Positions 1 to 10,446 of a stretch of DNA of 64,000 nt are shown here, piece by piece. Source of the stretch: an uncultured Campylobacter sp. (lineage in GTDB: Bacteria > Campylobacterota > Campylobacteria > Campylobacterales > Campylobacteraceae); the NCBI RefSeq assembly GCF_937973075.1, contig NZ_CALBWL010000023.1, positions 6,037-70,036 of the forward strand, in the 5' to 3' direction. Each line of letters starts with the position of its first letter. The first letter of the stretch is position 1. A program made the translations under genes and the position numbers. The notes below the pieces were generated by a model that was not told the DNA's origin, ran no database searches, and was given only the letters and a program-made list of their open reading frames with translations.

Positions 1-1859
1 CGCGATGTGTCTTTTACGCCTTGCAGAGTGTCCGCTAAATTTTTATGCACGCCCTCTGTTTCGGGCGAGACGCCGCCAGCTCTTGCATCATCTAAATTTT
101 GCCCCTGAAATTCTTGCTTTTGCGGTGCGTCCTGTGCCGCGCGACGCACCTCTGCCAAGTCCTGTTCTGCGCTAAGCTTAGACTCGCCGTCTATCTCCTC
201 GCCGTCCTGCTCACCGCTTTGACCGAAGCTAGGCATCTCATCAAAATCGATATTTACTCTGGAATTTCGGGCGCTAGCGAAGCTTGTGTTTAAGCTTACG
301 CCGCTATTTTGAGCTTCATTAAAATTCTGCGTTAAATTTTGCTGTAAATTCTGCACTGCACCCTGCTGTGTCGTATCAAGGCGCGGCGTAGCAGGCTCCT
401 CAAAGCCCTGATCTTGTAGCTGCGAGACGTAGTCGAGATTGTCATTTTCGTTAAAGATCGCGCTCTCGCTGGGTTCGCCGCCGAAGCTCGTATCGACGAA
501 GCGGGTAAATCTACCCTGAAAACCCACCTCGATCGTCCTGCCCGCCTCGCCCGAGCGGTTTTTGCCGACGATGATTTCGGCTTTTTCCTGATAGTCGTTG
601 CGCCTAAATACGGGCTCGCCCGCGTCCTTGCCCTCGGCCTCCAGCCGCGAAATGCGCTCGCGCTCCATCTGCTCTTTATAAACCTCGTCGCGATAGACGA
701 AAAGTATGATGTCTGCGTCCTGCTCGATCGCGCCGCTTTCGCGCAGATCGCTTAGCATCGGGCGTTTGTTCGAGCGCGCCTCAAGCGAGCGGTTTAGCTG
801 CGACAGCGCGATTATCGGGATATTTAGCTCGCGCGCTAAGAGCTTAAGCCCGCGTGAAATTTCGGCGATTTGCAGGTGGCGCTCGGAGTAGTTGCTCGTG
901 CTCGTCATAAGTCCGATGTAATCGATCACGCAAAGCTCTATGTTAGCGTCCGCGGATTTGAGCTTGCGCAGCTGGGTGCGGACTTGATGGATGTTCACGT
1001 AGCCGCTGTCATAGACGAAAAGCGGCATATTCAGCACCGCATCGCAAGCGTCGTTGAAGCGCGTCCAATCGTCGTCGCTGAGCTTAGCGCTCATTATGTC
1101 GCTTAGCGGGATCGAGCTAAGCGCGCTTAGTATGCGATACATCAGCTGCACGGAGGGCATCTCGAGCGAGAAAAATACGACGCCTTTGCCGCTTTGCAGC
1201 GTTTTCATCATCAAATTTAACGCAAAGGCGGTTTTGCCCATGCCGGGGCGGGCGGCGATAATGATGAGCTCACCCGGTTTCAACCCCTTCGTACAGTCGT
1301 TTAGGAAGCGAAAGCCCGTATCTAGCCCCACGAGCTCCGAGCCTGCGAGCGCCTTTTGGCGTTTCAGCTCCTCTACCACGTCAGCGATGATCTCGTGTGA
1401 TTTTTTGATGCCGCCGTGGCGCTCCTCGTCTATGAGCTCGTAAATTTTGGAGCTGATTTTATCGGCAGTGTCCTTGCTGCGCACGGCTTCGTTTACCATC
1501 GAAGGGATCTCGTGCGCGACCTTGATTAGCGAGCGCTTGATCGATTTTTCGCGCAGTTCGAGCGCGTATTTTGGGGCATCGACTACGCCGCTGGTGGCTA
1601 CGACCTCGGTAAATGCGCCATCGTCGTAGCGTTCGGCTAGCCATTTTTTAACGAAGCTCGGCGCGATAGGCTCGTTGTGCGAGGAGCACTTGACGATCGC
1701 CTCGTAGATGTCGGCGTGCGGCTTGTAGAAAAAATCGCCGACCGAGATTATCTCGCTCAGCTCGCCGTATGCGTCCTCGTTTTGCAAAAGCGAGCTTAAA
1801 ATCGCGCGCTCCATATCCAGATCGTATAAATTTGCAGGCACATTCTGCTTCGTTGCCAT
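1..1859 (-). CDS. dnaB: Replicative DNA helicase DnaB (3' end beyond window)
   Basis: This is the hexameric ATPase that unwinds DNA at the replication fork. The frame opens with MATKQNVPANLYDLDMER and has no stop before the left edge, giving at least 618 residues. The N-terminal DnaB domain is followed by a RecA-like ATPase with Walker A GMGKTAFAL near residue 206, the walker B region ELCVIDYIGLM and the late motif SQLNRSLEAR. The family core ends near residue 460 (around GRFTRFVDTSF). More than 150 further residues follow, rich in Gln, Asn, Ala, Ser, Asp and Glu, which is unusual for DnaB. The call is firm; the tail's function is unknown. Confidence 0.95.
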   Translation of the reverse strand, partial: MATKQNVPANLYDLDMERAILSSLLQNEDAYGELSEIISVGDFFYKPHADIYEAIVKCSSHNEPIAPSFVKKWLAERYDDGAFTEVVATSGVVDAPKYALELREKSIKRSLIKVAHEIPSMVNEAVRSKDTADKISSKIYELIDEERHGGIKKSHEIIADVVEELKRQKALAGSELVGLDTGFRFLNDCTKGLKPGELIIIAARPGMGKTAFALNLMMKTLQSGKGVVFFSLEMPSVQLMYRILSALSSIPLSDIMSAKLSDDDWTRFNDACDAVLNMPLFVYDSGYVNIHQVRTQLRKLKSADANIELCVIDYIGLMTSTSNYSERHLQIAEISRGLKLLARELNIPIIALSQLNRSLEARSNKRPMLSDLRESGAIEQDADIILFVYRDEVYKEQMERERISRLEAEGKDAGEPVFRRNDYQEKAEIIVGKNRSGEAGRTIEVGFQGRFTRFVDTSFGGEPSESAIFNENDNLDYVSQLQDQGFEEPATPRLDTTQQGAVQNLQQNLTQNFNEAQNSGVSLNTSFASARNSRVNIDFDEMPSFGQSGEQDGEEIDGESKLSAEQDLAEVRRAAQDAPQKQEFQGQNLDDARAGGVSPETEGVHKNLADTLQGVKDTS

Positions 1860-2682
1860 CGCTTCCCCTCGTTTCGCATTTAAATTCTATAAAATTTCAG
1901 GCTCGCCTCCGCAAATCTCTGCGGCGCGATAATTTTAAATTTTATAGAATTAAAATATCGCCTACCAGCAAAATTCTATCGGACAAAATTTTATAATTTG
2001 GGCCGCTTTAAATTTTGCTATCTAAAATTTCATCCTCGGAATTTTCGCCTTTAAAATTCCGTCAATTTTAAATTTCGCCCTTTGAAATTTTGACTCTTAA
2101 AATTTCGCTCGCCTTAAATTTAGGTGCAGGATGAAATCTAGCCGTATGAAATTTCGCGGCGTATCGGAAGCTCATTCGTCAAGATTCCGCTTTGCGGCAC
2201 GGAATTCTACCGAGGCAAATCTGCGAGTAAAATTGGCGAGCGCATAGAGCCTGCGCCTAAATTTCATAGACAGCATAAATTCTACCGCTTAAAATTTCGC
2301 GCGGCAAATTCTACTCTATAAAATTTCGCTCCAAATCGCGAGTTTGAAATTTTAAAATGAAATTCCAAGACGAAATTCCAAAGCTACAATTTTAAACTCA
2401 AAAATTTCACACGAAATTTCAGCGCTAAAATTCCAAACCGAAATTATAAGCCGCACTCTCAAAGGCTCAAATTTAAAAACGCCGCCTTAAGGATGAAATT
2501 TTAAAATTTCACGCCAAAACGCGCTGTACCGATGAGCTGAGCAAACCGCGATGAGCCCGAGAGCACCTTAAAACGCCGAGCAAACTACAACTAGCCCGAG
2601 CGCGCCGAAATACCAAACCGCGAAACCGAGCCACCCAAGCCACGAATCATAGCGACATTTAAGCCGATAGGCGCCGCAGCCC
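1860..2682. other. Gene-free stretch between dnaB and ispG
   Basis: I see no convincing gene on either strand. The stretch is packed with short words such as AAATTTC, AAAATTT and AATTCC, often in both orientations and only tens of bases apart, so many small hairpins are possible. The short open frames here lack a ribosome binding site and family-like sequence. The dnaB promoter should lie near 1860-2000 but I cannot single it out. Confidence 0.6.
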
Positions 2683-3750
2683 TCACGCGCCTTCGCGAGC
2701 CCGCACCTCGTCCTCGACCTCTTGCAAAAACCGCTCCACGAGCTTGCTCTCCTCGAGTTTGGCGACCACTTCGCCGTGGCGCATCACGATGCCGCGCCCG
2801 TTGCCGAACGCGATAGCCACGTCCGCGCCCTTCGCCTCGCCGATCGCATTTACGACGCAGCCCATGACGCTGATATTTAGCGGCGTTTTGATATGCGCGG
2901 TTTTTTCTTCGACGATTTTGATCGCGCTTAGCAGATCGCTTTGCAAACGCCCGCAGGTAGGGCACGAGATGATATTAACGCCGCTTTTCTGCACGCCCGC
3001 GTCCTGTAGGATCGCGCGCGCGACGCGGATCTCCTCCTCGAGCTCGCCCGTGATGCTCACGCGCATCGTATCGCCGATCCCCTCCATCAGAAGCGCACCC
3101 AGCGCGATCGCGCTTTTGATGCTCGCGTGAAATTTCGTCCCCGCCTCGGTCACGCCCAGATGAAAAGGATACTCGCATAGCGGGCGCAGCGCGCGATACG
3201 CAGCCACCGTACTAGGCGCGTCCGAAGTCTTAAGCGAGATCGCGATATCGCTAAAGTCCTCGTCCTGCAGCAGCGCGGCGTTATACAGCGCGCTTTGCAC
3301 CATCGCCTCCACGCTGCGGCCGTATTTTTGCTCAAACTGCTCCTCGAGTGAGCCCAAATTTACGCCGATGCGGATGGGCAAGCTGCGAGCTTTGCACGCG
3401 CGCACGACCTCTTTGATGCGATCCTTGCCGCCGATATTGCCCGGATTGATGCGGATAGCATCGACAAACTCCGCAACCTGCAGCGCTAAGCGAAAATTAA
3501 AATGGATATCCGCTACGATGGGAAGCGGCGAGCTTTTTTTGATACGTGCGAGCGCGTCCGCGTCCTGCTTATCAAGCACGGCGCAGCGCACGATGTCGCA
3601 GCCAGCGAAATACAGGCGGTTTATCTGCTCTAGCGTGCCCTCCACGTCCTTCGTTTTAGAAAAGCTCATCGACTGCACGGAGATGGGCGCGCCGCCGCCG
3701 ATTTTGACGGAGCCGACGGAGATTTGGCGGGTCGGATAGCGATTTTTCAA
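2683..3750 (-). CDS. ispG: 4-hydroxy-3-methylbut-2-en-1-yl diphosphate synthase (flavodoxin) IspG/GcpE
   Basis: IspG converts methylerythritol cyclodiphosphate to HMBPP in the non-mevalonate isoprenoid pathway, using a 4Fe-4S cluster. The 355-residue length is normal for the short bacterial form. It starts [19 protein letters not shown]. The TIM-barrel part has [11 protein letters not shown] and [16 protein letters not shown]. The cluster ligands are visible as SCPTCGR near residue 262 and [15 protein letters not shown] further on, including the conserved Glu. It is flanked on both sides by long non-coding stretches, so it is probably transcribed alone. ispE of the same pathway lies at about 40.4-41.1 kb. 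Confidence 0.97.
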   Translation of the reverse strand: MKNRYPTRQISVGSVKIGGGAPISVQSMSFSKTKDVEGTLEQINRLYFAGCDIVRCAVLDKQDADALARIKKSSPLPIVADIHFNFRLALQVAEFVDAIRINPGNIGGKDRIKEVVRACKARSLPIRIGVNLGSLEEQFEQKYGRSVEAMVQSALYNAALLQDEDFSDIAISLKTSDAPSTVAAYRALRPLCEYPFHLGVTEAGTKFHASIKSAIALGALLMEGIGDTMRVSITGELEEEIRVARAILQDAGVQKSGVNIISCPTCGRLQSDLLSAIKIVEEKTAHIKTPLNISVMGCVVNAIGEAKGADVAIAFGNGRGIVMRHGEVVAKLEESKLVERFLQEVEDEVRAREGA

Positions 3751-4377
3751 ATTTAAGCCTTTAGAATTTTTTGCGCTATTTTATTCAAAATGGGGTTAAA
3801 ATTTAATAATTCGCGCTCGCCAACTGCCGCTAGAATTTTGCCTACAGAATTTCACCCGCCAAATTTTGCTCTCTAGCTTACAAAAAATCTGATTTCGCCG
3901 CGAAATTTGAGCAAATAGAGTTCTATAAAATTCCGCCATCTAATAAAATTCTAAAAATTCCGCTAGCAAGCGAAACTCTACAAAATTTGATGGCAAGCGA
4001 AATTTAATAAACCGCGCAGCCAAGCAAAATTCTGCAAATTTAGCAGGCGGGCGAAATCCTGCGACGTAAAATTACGAAATTAAGCTCTTGAAATTTCGAC
4101 GAAATTTTATCCGCAGTATCGTCGCAGTGCCCGTTCGCGCAAAACTAGTGCAGTCTGGTTTATCCTAGCAGCGCGACATGCAGCCGTAAAATTTCAAAGC
4201 CCGTAGATGAAATATGAAAATTTTATTTTTAATTGCAGCAGTAGGGCATTGTTTCGCGCGGCTGCAAAGCTGAAAAAACGTCAGCCGTTCGTATTTTTGC
4301 AATGCAAGCGCCGTTCTTACAGAGGCAGCGAAATTAAACTGCCTACGCATATAAATTGCGCCGGCGCGCCGCCTAGG
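3751..4377. other. Gene-free stretch upstream of ispG
   Basis: No supported gene. The 3900-4080 part is a run of degenerate short units around AAATTC/AAATTT alternating with GC-rich pieces such as GCAAGCGAAA. Open frames crossing 4165-4350 on both strands have no usable ribosome binding site. The ispG promoter must be in the first part but no clear -10/-35 pair stands out. Confidence 0.55.
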
Positions 4378-5415
4378 CTAGCGCACCAGCTCCATATTCA
4401 CCTTGACCCTGCTCATCTTGTCCTGCAGCATATCCATCACCGACTCATTGCGCGACGAAGCGTCATCCATCGGGGCTTCGTGCTGCTGCCACTTGCTTTT
4501 CGGCGCGGCAGGGCCCCACTGCGACGAAAATATTAGCCCGCGCTTTTTCTCGGTCTCAGGCGCAGGCTCGTACGGCTGTGGAGCGGGCTTCGCCCAACGC
4601 TCATCATAACGCATCGCAGCACCTTGTCCTAGCGCATTACCCCGCTTTGGCGACGACATCTTACCAAGCGCGCTACCGCCAGAGCGCCCTATCGCACGGC
4701 TAGAGCGAGCAGATGTGGGAAGATAAGGCGCGCGGGCATTTTGACGAGCCGTATATTTCGTGGCGCTCGAATGAGATGCAGCTGTATGCCCCATAGCGCC
4801 AGAACGAGTTGCACTATAGCCGTAGCGAGCTCGCGGCTGTGCAATTCGAGCCGTCGTTAATTTGCGAGTTCGTGCGTCTACGGTTTTGCCGGTCTGATCA
4901 TCCGCGCCTCCGTGAGTTTGCGCGCTTACGCTTCTCCGCATATCTGCGCCTCTGTAAGTTTGCTCCGTATCGCGGGCGTTTGGCACCTCATCCTCATAAA
5001 TACGAGTCTTTGGCAAACGCATCAGCGTAGCGACTAGGCTCTTGCTAGCTTCATTCTGACTGCTTGATTGATTAGCCGGGCGCCTAGGTGCTTTATTTCT
5101 CACAGGATGCGATGCGGAATTTTGCCCGGGATTTTCAGTGAAATTTTTCGCATTTTTTCGCATGGAATTTTTAGCGGAATTCCTAGATGCACGCGTATTT
5201 TTTGTGAGCTTGGAATTTGAAAGGCTTTTAGCATTTGTAGGTTTTTTAGCAAGCGGCTCGGCAGGAGATTTTGCCGAGGTATTTTTACTCGGATGATCTT
5301 TAGCTCGCAGATTTTGAGATGAAATTTTAGATTTGTGGCTTTGCTGCGCGGCAAAAGCGCTAGAAAAACTCGCCAAAATGAACGCAATTAAAAAAATACG
5401 AGCTAAATTTTTCAT
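4378..5415 (-). CDS. Secreted basic low-complexity protein, unknown function
   Basis: I do not recognise this family. The 345-residue product begins with a Sec signal peptide (MKNLARIFLIAFILASFSSAFA, cleavage probably after AFA). What follows is nearly all low complexity, rich in Lys, Arg, Ser, Asn and Ala, with runs such as NSAKNSMRKNAKNF. The C-terminus is less biased (RGLIFSSQWGPAAPKSKW and VMDMLQDKMSRVKVNMEL) and may be the only folded part. The start is preceded by AAAGGA with good spacing. It stands alone between two long non-coding stretches. A disordered periplasmic or surface protein is the most I can infer. Confidence 0.7.
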   Translation of the reverse strand: MKNLARIFLIAFILASFSSAFAAQQSHKSKISSQNLRAKDHPSKNTSAKSPAEPLAKKPTNAKSLSNSKLTKNTRASRNSAKNSMRKNAKNFTENPGQNSASHPVRNKAPRRPANQSSSQNEASKSLVATLMRLPKTRIYEDEVPNARDTEQTYRGADMRRSVSAQTHGGADDQTGKTVDARTRKLTTARIAQPRARYGYSATRSGAMGHTAASHSSATKYTARQNARAPYLPTSARSSRAIGRSGGSALGKMSSPKRGNALGQGAAMRYDERWAKPAPQPYEPAPETEKKRGLIFSSQWGPAAPKSKWQQHEAPMDDASSRNESVMDMLQDKMSRVKVNMELVR

Positions 5416-5947
5416 CGTTTTCCTTTCAATGGATTTTAGGCGAAATTTAGCAAAGCTTAGATTAAGCCGCGTTAAATTTAATGAGTGAGGCTATGAAATT
5501 TCGGCTCTAATTCCAAGCCATATCGCCAAATAAAAACCTGGATAAAGGCTAAGCTTTAAAAATTCCGCAGCTAGAATTCTGTTTGGCAATAGAATTTTAT
5601 CACACTAAAAATATGACGTCACGAAAAAATTTTATCTTGTAAGTGTTTAAGAAGGAGAGCTAAAAAATTTTAAAGTTTTAGAATTCTGCGCTTAAATTTT
5701 GAGTGGCAAGTCAGAATTTAAGGAAAAAAGCAAGCTCAAATAAAGTTTTTAAATTTAAAGGATAATGCGGCAAAACTGTAAATTTGCGGTGAGATACAAA
5801 ATTTATCAGATCATGCGGTGACTAAAAATTACACCGCTTAATCGTTAAATTAATAATAAATCACCGCGCTTTAGACATATCCAAAACGCGGCACATATCA
5901 TTATGGCGGCGTATGGCAAAAATATCGCCGCGCATAAAGCATTTCGC
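5416..5947. other. Gene-free stretch between the secreted protein and groEL
   Basis: No supported gene. The sequence is AT-rich with AAATTT-type words. One strong ribosome-binding-like motif (AGAAGGAGAGC near 5650) has no start codon behind it. The downstream end holds the hairpins that follow groEL. Confidence 0.55.
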
Positions 5948-5971
5948 GGCGCTGTAAAATCTCACAGCGCC
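5948..5971 (-). terminator. Second hairpin downstream of groEL
   Basis: Perfect 8-bp stem GGCGCTGT/ACAGCGCC with an 8-nt loop, about 45 nt past the groEL stop. There is no long T run on the groEL side, so termination is inferred from position and stem strength. Confidence 0.5.
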
Positions 5972-5983
5972 ACAGCAAGGCGT

Positions 5984-6009
5984 ATAGGAGCGCCGAATGA
6001 CGCTCCTAT
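5984..6009 (-). terminator. First hairpin downstream of groEL
   Basis: Perfect 9-bp stem ATAGGAGCG/CGCTCCTAT with an 8-nt loop, starting 6 nt after the groEL stop codon. With the next hairpin it forms a tandem pair, a plausible end or 3' stabiliser of the groESL mRNA. It lacks a classical T tail. Confidence 0.5.
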
Positions 6010-6014
6010 GAGGG

Positions 6015-7664
<1,650 letters not shown>

Positions 7665-7928
7665 TTATTTAATTATGCCTAAAACATCTTCTAAATTTAA
7701 GATAAGGTATTTCTTATCGTCTAAGCTAATCTCGCTGCCTGCGTATTTTGCAAACGCTACGGTATCGCCATTTTTGACGCCCTCGCATTCGCTGCCGACG
7801 GCTACGATTTTGCCGGTCGAAGGCTTCTCTTTTGAAGCATTGTCGGGGATGATGATGCCCGAAGCGGTCTTTTTTGTTTCCTCCTCGCGCTCTATTAGAA
7901 CGCGCTTGCCAAGTGGTTGAAATTTCAT
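7665..7928 (-). CDS. groES: Co-chaperonin GroES (Hsp10)
   Basis: GroES caps the GroEL chamber as a heptameric ring. The product is 87 residues, starts [17 protein letters not shown], contains the mobile-loop region [16 protein letters not shown] and ends with EDVLGIIK. I chose the ATG at 7928 because it has an AAAGGA ribosome binding site 5-8 nt upstream and matches family length. An in-frame ATG at 7973 would add 15 residues, but it lies inside the CIRCE operator. First gene of the groES-groEL operon. Confidence 0.97.
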   Translation of the reverse strand: MKFQPLGKRVLIEREEETKKTASGIIIPDNASKEKPSTGKIVAVGSECEGVKNGDTVAFAKYAGSEISLDDKKYLILNLEDVLGIIK

Positions 7929-7962
7929 TTCAGTCCTTTCTTTGATTTGTGATTTTCTAAAA

Positions 7963-7989
7963 TTGGCACTCAATGTGTTTGAGTGCTAA
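7963..7989 (-). promoter_or_regulatory. CIRCE operator (HrcA binding site) of groESL
   Basis: Inverted repeat TTGGCACTC-N9-GAGTGCTAA; the family consensus is TTAGCACTC-N9-GAGTGCTAA, so only one position differs and the 9-nt spacing is exact. It lies between the promoter and the groES start, where HrcA binding would block transcription at normal temperature. The mechanism is established for HrcA in other bacteria; hrcA itself is not in the window. Confidence 0.93.
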
Positions 7990-7990
7990 G

Positions 7991-8019
7991 ATTATATGCA
8001 AAATTTAAAATCTTGTCAA
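7991..8019 (-). promoter_or_regulatory. Sigma70 promoter of groESL
   Basis: Reading leftwards, a consensus TTGACA (8014-8019) and a consensus TATAAT (7991-7996) are separated by 17 nt, and the CIRCE element begins one base after the -10. Perfect -35 boxes are rare in Campylobacter, which usually relies on the -10, so this should be a strong promoter when derepressed. Confidence 0.88.
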
Positions 8020-8051
8020 TAGTTTATGAAAAATTTTTATAAAACTTTAGT

Positions 8052-8146
8052 GATTTTAACTCAAGTATTGAGATTTCAAACTTTAGTCTGTATGCTCGTA
8101 TACGTGATAGGTAGTGGATTTTAACTCAAGTATTGAGATTTCAAAC
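8052..8146. CRISPR. Minimal CRISPR-like array: two identical 30-nt repeats, one 35-nt spacer
   Basis: Two identical 30-nt units lie at 8052-8081 and 8117-8146, separated by 35 nt of unrelated sequence. Each unit begins GATTTTAACTC, ends GATTTCAAAC, and contains the small dyad CTCAA-GTA-TTGAG. Repeat length, spacer length, exact identity and internal dyad all fit type I-B or type III style arrays. On the opposite strand the unit begins GTTTGAAAT, a common repeat start, so transcription may run leftwards. No cas genes are in the window. The first six spacer bases (TTTAGT) also precede the first repeat. Alternatives are a regulatory direct repeat for the flanking divergent promoters or a small tandem duplication. 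Confidence 0.6.
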
Positions 8147-8162
8147 GTTAAATTTTAAGGGC

Positions 8163-8168
8163 TATAAT
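8163..8168 (+). promoter_or_regulatory. -10 box of the AsmA-like gene
   Basis: TATAAT 32 nt before the start codon at 8200. The position expected for a -35 box falls on the last bases of the second 30-nt repeat, so the repeat and this promoter touch. Confidence 0.55.
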
Positions 8169-8199
8169 ACCCTCAAATTTTAAATTTTAAGGGGACGAA

Positions 8200-10446
8200 A
8201 TGAAAATTTTCGGCATAATCTCAGGAATTTTAATCCTGCTTATCGTAGGCGCGGGCTGCCTATTTTTCAGCGATTTTGGCAACAATCTCACCAAGCCTTA
8301 CATAGAAAATTTGATCAAAGAAAAAAGCGGACTTGACGTGAAGCTCGATAAATTCGATCTAAATTTCGGCGATTTGGACATCAGCGCCAACGTAAATGAT
8401 GCTGCGAGCGTAAACGTAAAGGGCAAATACTCGCTTTTTGCGCGCTCTTTCGATCTTAGCTACGACGCAAACGCGCACGATCTAGCCAAGCTCGGCATCA
8501 AAACGAGCGAAGGGCTAAGCCTTAAGGGGCAAATTTTGGGCGATCTTGACAAATTCGGCATCAACGGCAGCGGGCGGATTTTTGATAGCAACGTAAAATT
8601 TTTAGCAAATTTAAAAGATCTCAAGCCGCTTGATCTGCAAATCGACGCTAAAGCTCTAAACGTCGAAAAAGCCCTTGCCGTGGCTTCGCTACCGATCTAC
8701 GCCAAAGGAAATATCGACGTGCTCTCAGACATCAAGGCTAGCAGCGGCGGCGCAGAGGGCAACGCAAGCATCAAGAGTTCAAATTTGATCCTAAACGAAT
8801 CTGCGTTTAAAGATATGAATATCTCCATCCCAAAGGGCGTGCAGATCACGCTAAACTCGGACATTACGGCGCAAAATGACGTCCTGCGAGCAGCAAGCAA
8901 GATTGATTCGACGCTAGGCAAGATCAGCGCCGAAAAGTCGGAATTTGATCTAAAAAATAAAACTTTAAACTCAGATTTTAATCTGAATTTGCCCGATCTA
9001 GCGAAGCTCGAAAGCCTGCTCGGGCGTAAAATTTCTGGCGACGTTAAAGCAAACGGAAATTTAAAGACCGATTTTTCTACGCTTGAGCTTTCAAACTCGC
9101 AAATTTCAGCATTTAAAGACGCGCTTAAAGCGGATGCGGGAGCCAAATTTGACCTGAAAAACAAAAACGGCGAACTGTCCGCAAAGCTAAACGCAAACGA
9201 TCTAGCCGCGCTGCAAAACGTCCTGGGAGTGAAGCTGCAAGGCAAAGCAAACGGCGAGCTTAGCGCGGCTTTAGCGCAAAATGAGCTTAAAAATCTAAAC
9301 TTAAATCTAAACGCGATGGGCGGTAACCTGAATGCGAGCGGAAATTTAAGCGATCTAAAGCTTAAGGCGAGCAATCTAAATCTGGCCGTGCTTTCGGCTC
9401 TGTTTTACGGCAGCGCGATCGGAGAGGGCACGATAAACGGCGATGCGAAGTTAAGCTTAAAAGACGGTATCAACGGTACGGCGCAAATTTCGCTCGCTAA
9501 CGGCGTGATTTTTAAGAAATTTTTAGACGGCGCGACGGGCAAGAACTTCCCAAGTGATCTGAAAGCGGACGCGCAGGCGCAGACAAATATCAAAAACTCC
9601 GTCGCGACCTTTAGCGTAAGTGCGAACTCCGATCTGGCGCAGCTTCAGAGCCTAAACGGCACCTACGAGCTCAAAAATAAAGCGCTTAAGGCAAACTACG
9701 CGCTGCTGATCCCGAGCCTGCAGCGACTAGAGTTTTTTCTAAATCGCAGACTAAACGGCAAGATCGCAGCTACCGGCGAGCTTTCTCACGACGGAAAGAG
9801 CCTGTTTGCGACCATAAATTCCAAGGTCGCGGGCGGCGAGCTGAACGGACAGATCGCGGGCGATGAGGCGAACTTTAAAATCCAAAATTTCATCGTCAAA
9901 GAGCTTACGACGCTTCTAAATATCGATCACGTCTACGACGGCACGGGCAACGCAAATCTTACTTATAACACGAGCTCGCACGGCGGAAAATTCGACGCGA
10001 TCATCAACAACGGACGCCTTCCTAGCGGCGGATTGATCGATAAAATCGGTAAAATTTTAGGTCGCGATCTAGGCGGCGAGGTCTATAACGACGCCAAAGT
10101 AAACGGCACGATCAAGCAAAATTTGATAAATTTCAATGCCGATATGAGCGCGCAAAAAAGCAAGCTAAACGTCACCGGCGGCACGCTGGATAGCAAAACG
10201 GGCGCGATTTCGGTACCGATTAAGGCAAATATCGAAAAGACCGATCTTGAAATAAACATCACCGGCACGATCAAAAATCCAAAATACGACGTGCGATCGG
10301 ACTACCTCAAGGGCAAGCTCGACAAGCAGATCGGCAAGGGTATCGACAAGCTTTTCGGCGTCAAAAAGGACGATAACAGCAGCAAAAATGACGCAAAAAA
10401 GGAAAAATCTGACGCGATTAAAGGGCTGATAAATGGGCTATTTTAG
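8200..10446 (+). CDS. AsmA/TamB-like inner-membrane-anchored periplasmic protein
   Basis: The 748-residue product has one N-terminal membrane anchor (IFGIISGILILLIVGAGCLFF) followed by a very long periplasmic region of repeating short beta strands, with LDVKLDKFDLNFGDLDISA near the start. Recurrent patterns such as NLNLNAMGGNLNASGNL and the C-terminal part (KVNGTIKQNLINFNADMSA, NITGTIKNPKYDV) resemble AsmA-family repeat-beta-groove proteins, which bridge inner and outer membranes and are linked to phospholipid transport or outer-membrane assembly. The Lys-rich C-terminus follows VRSDYLKGKL. Ribosome binding site AAGGGG. It diverges from groES. The family call is from architecture; the exact role is not known. 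Confidence 0.72.
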   Translation: MKIFGIISGILILLIVGAGCLFFSDFGNNLTKPYIENLIKEKSGLDVKLDKFDLNFGDLDISANVNDAASVNVKGKYSLFARSFDLSYDANAHDLAKLGIKTSEGLSLKGQILGDLDKFGINGSGRIFDSNVKFLANLKDLKPLDLQIDAKALNVEKALAVASLPIYAKGNIDVLSDIKASSGGAEGNASIKSSNLILNESAFKDMNISIPKGVQITLNSDITAQNDVLRAASKIDSTLGKISAEKSEFDLKNKTLNSDFNLNLPDLAKLESLLGRKISGDVKANGNLKTDFSTLELSNSQISAFKDALKADAGAKFDLKNKNGELSAKLNANDLAALQNVLGVKLQGKANGELSAALAQNELKNLNLNLNAMGGNLNASGNLSDLKLKASNLNLAVLSALFYGSAIGEGTINGDAKLSLKDGINGTAQISLANGVIFKKFLDGATGKNFPSDLKADAQAQTNIKNSVATFSVSANSDLAQLQSLNGTYELKNKALKANYALLIPSLQRLEFFLNRRLNGKIAATGELSHDGKSLFATINSKVAGGELNGQIAGDEANFKIQNFIVKELTTLLNIDHVYDGTGNANLTYNTSSHGGKFDAIINNGRLPSGGLIDKIGKILGRDLGGEVYNDAKVNGTIKQNLINFNADMSAQKSKLNVTGGTLDSKTGAISVPIKANIEKTDLEINITGTIKNPKYDVRSDYLKGKLDKQIGKGIDKLFGVKKDDNSSKNDAKKEKSDAIKGLINGLF

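Noticed and set aside
1769..1996. Plus-strand frame of 75 codons across the dnaB start
   Set aside because: Mostly antisense dnaB and AT-rich intergenic DNA without a start signal.
4207..4536. Open frame on the plus strand, 109 codons
   Set aside because: Its second half is antisense to the secreted basic protein (His/Leu-rich artefact) and the start has no ribosome binding site.
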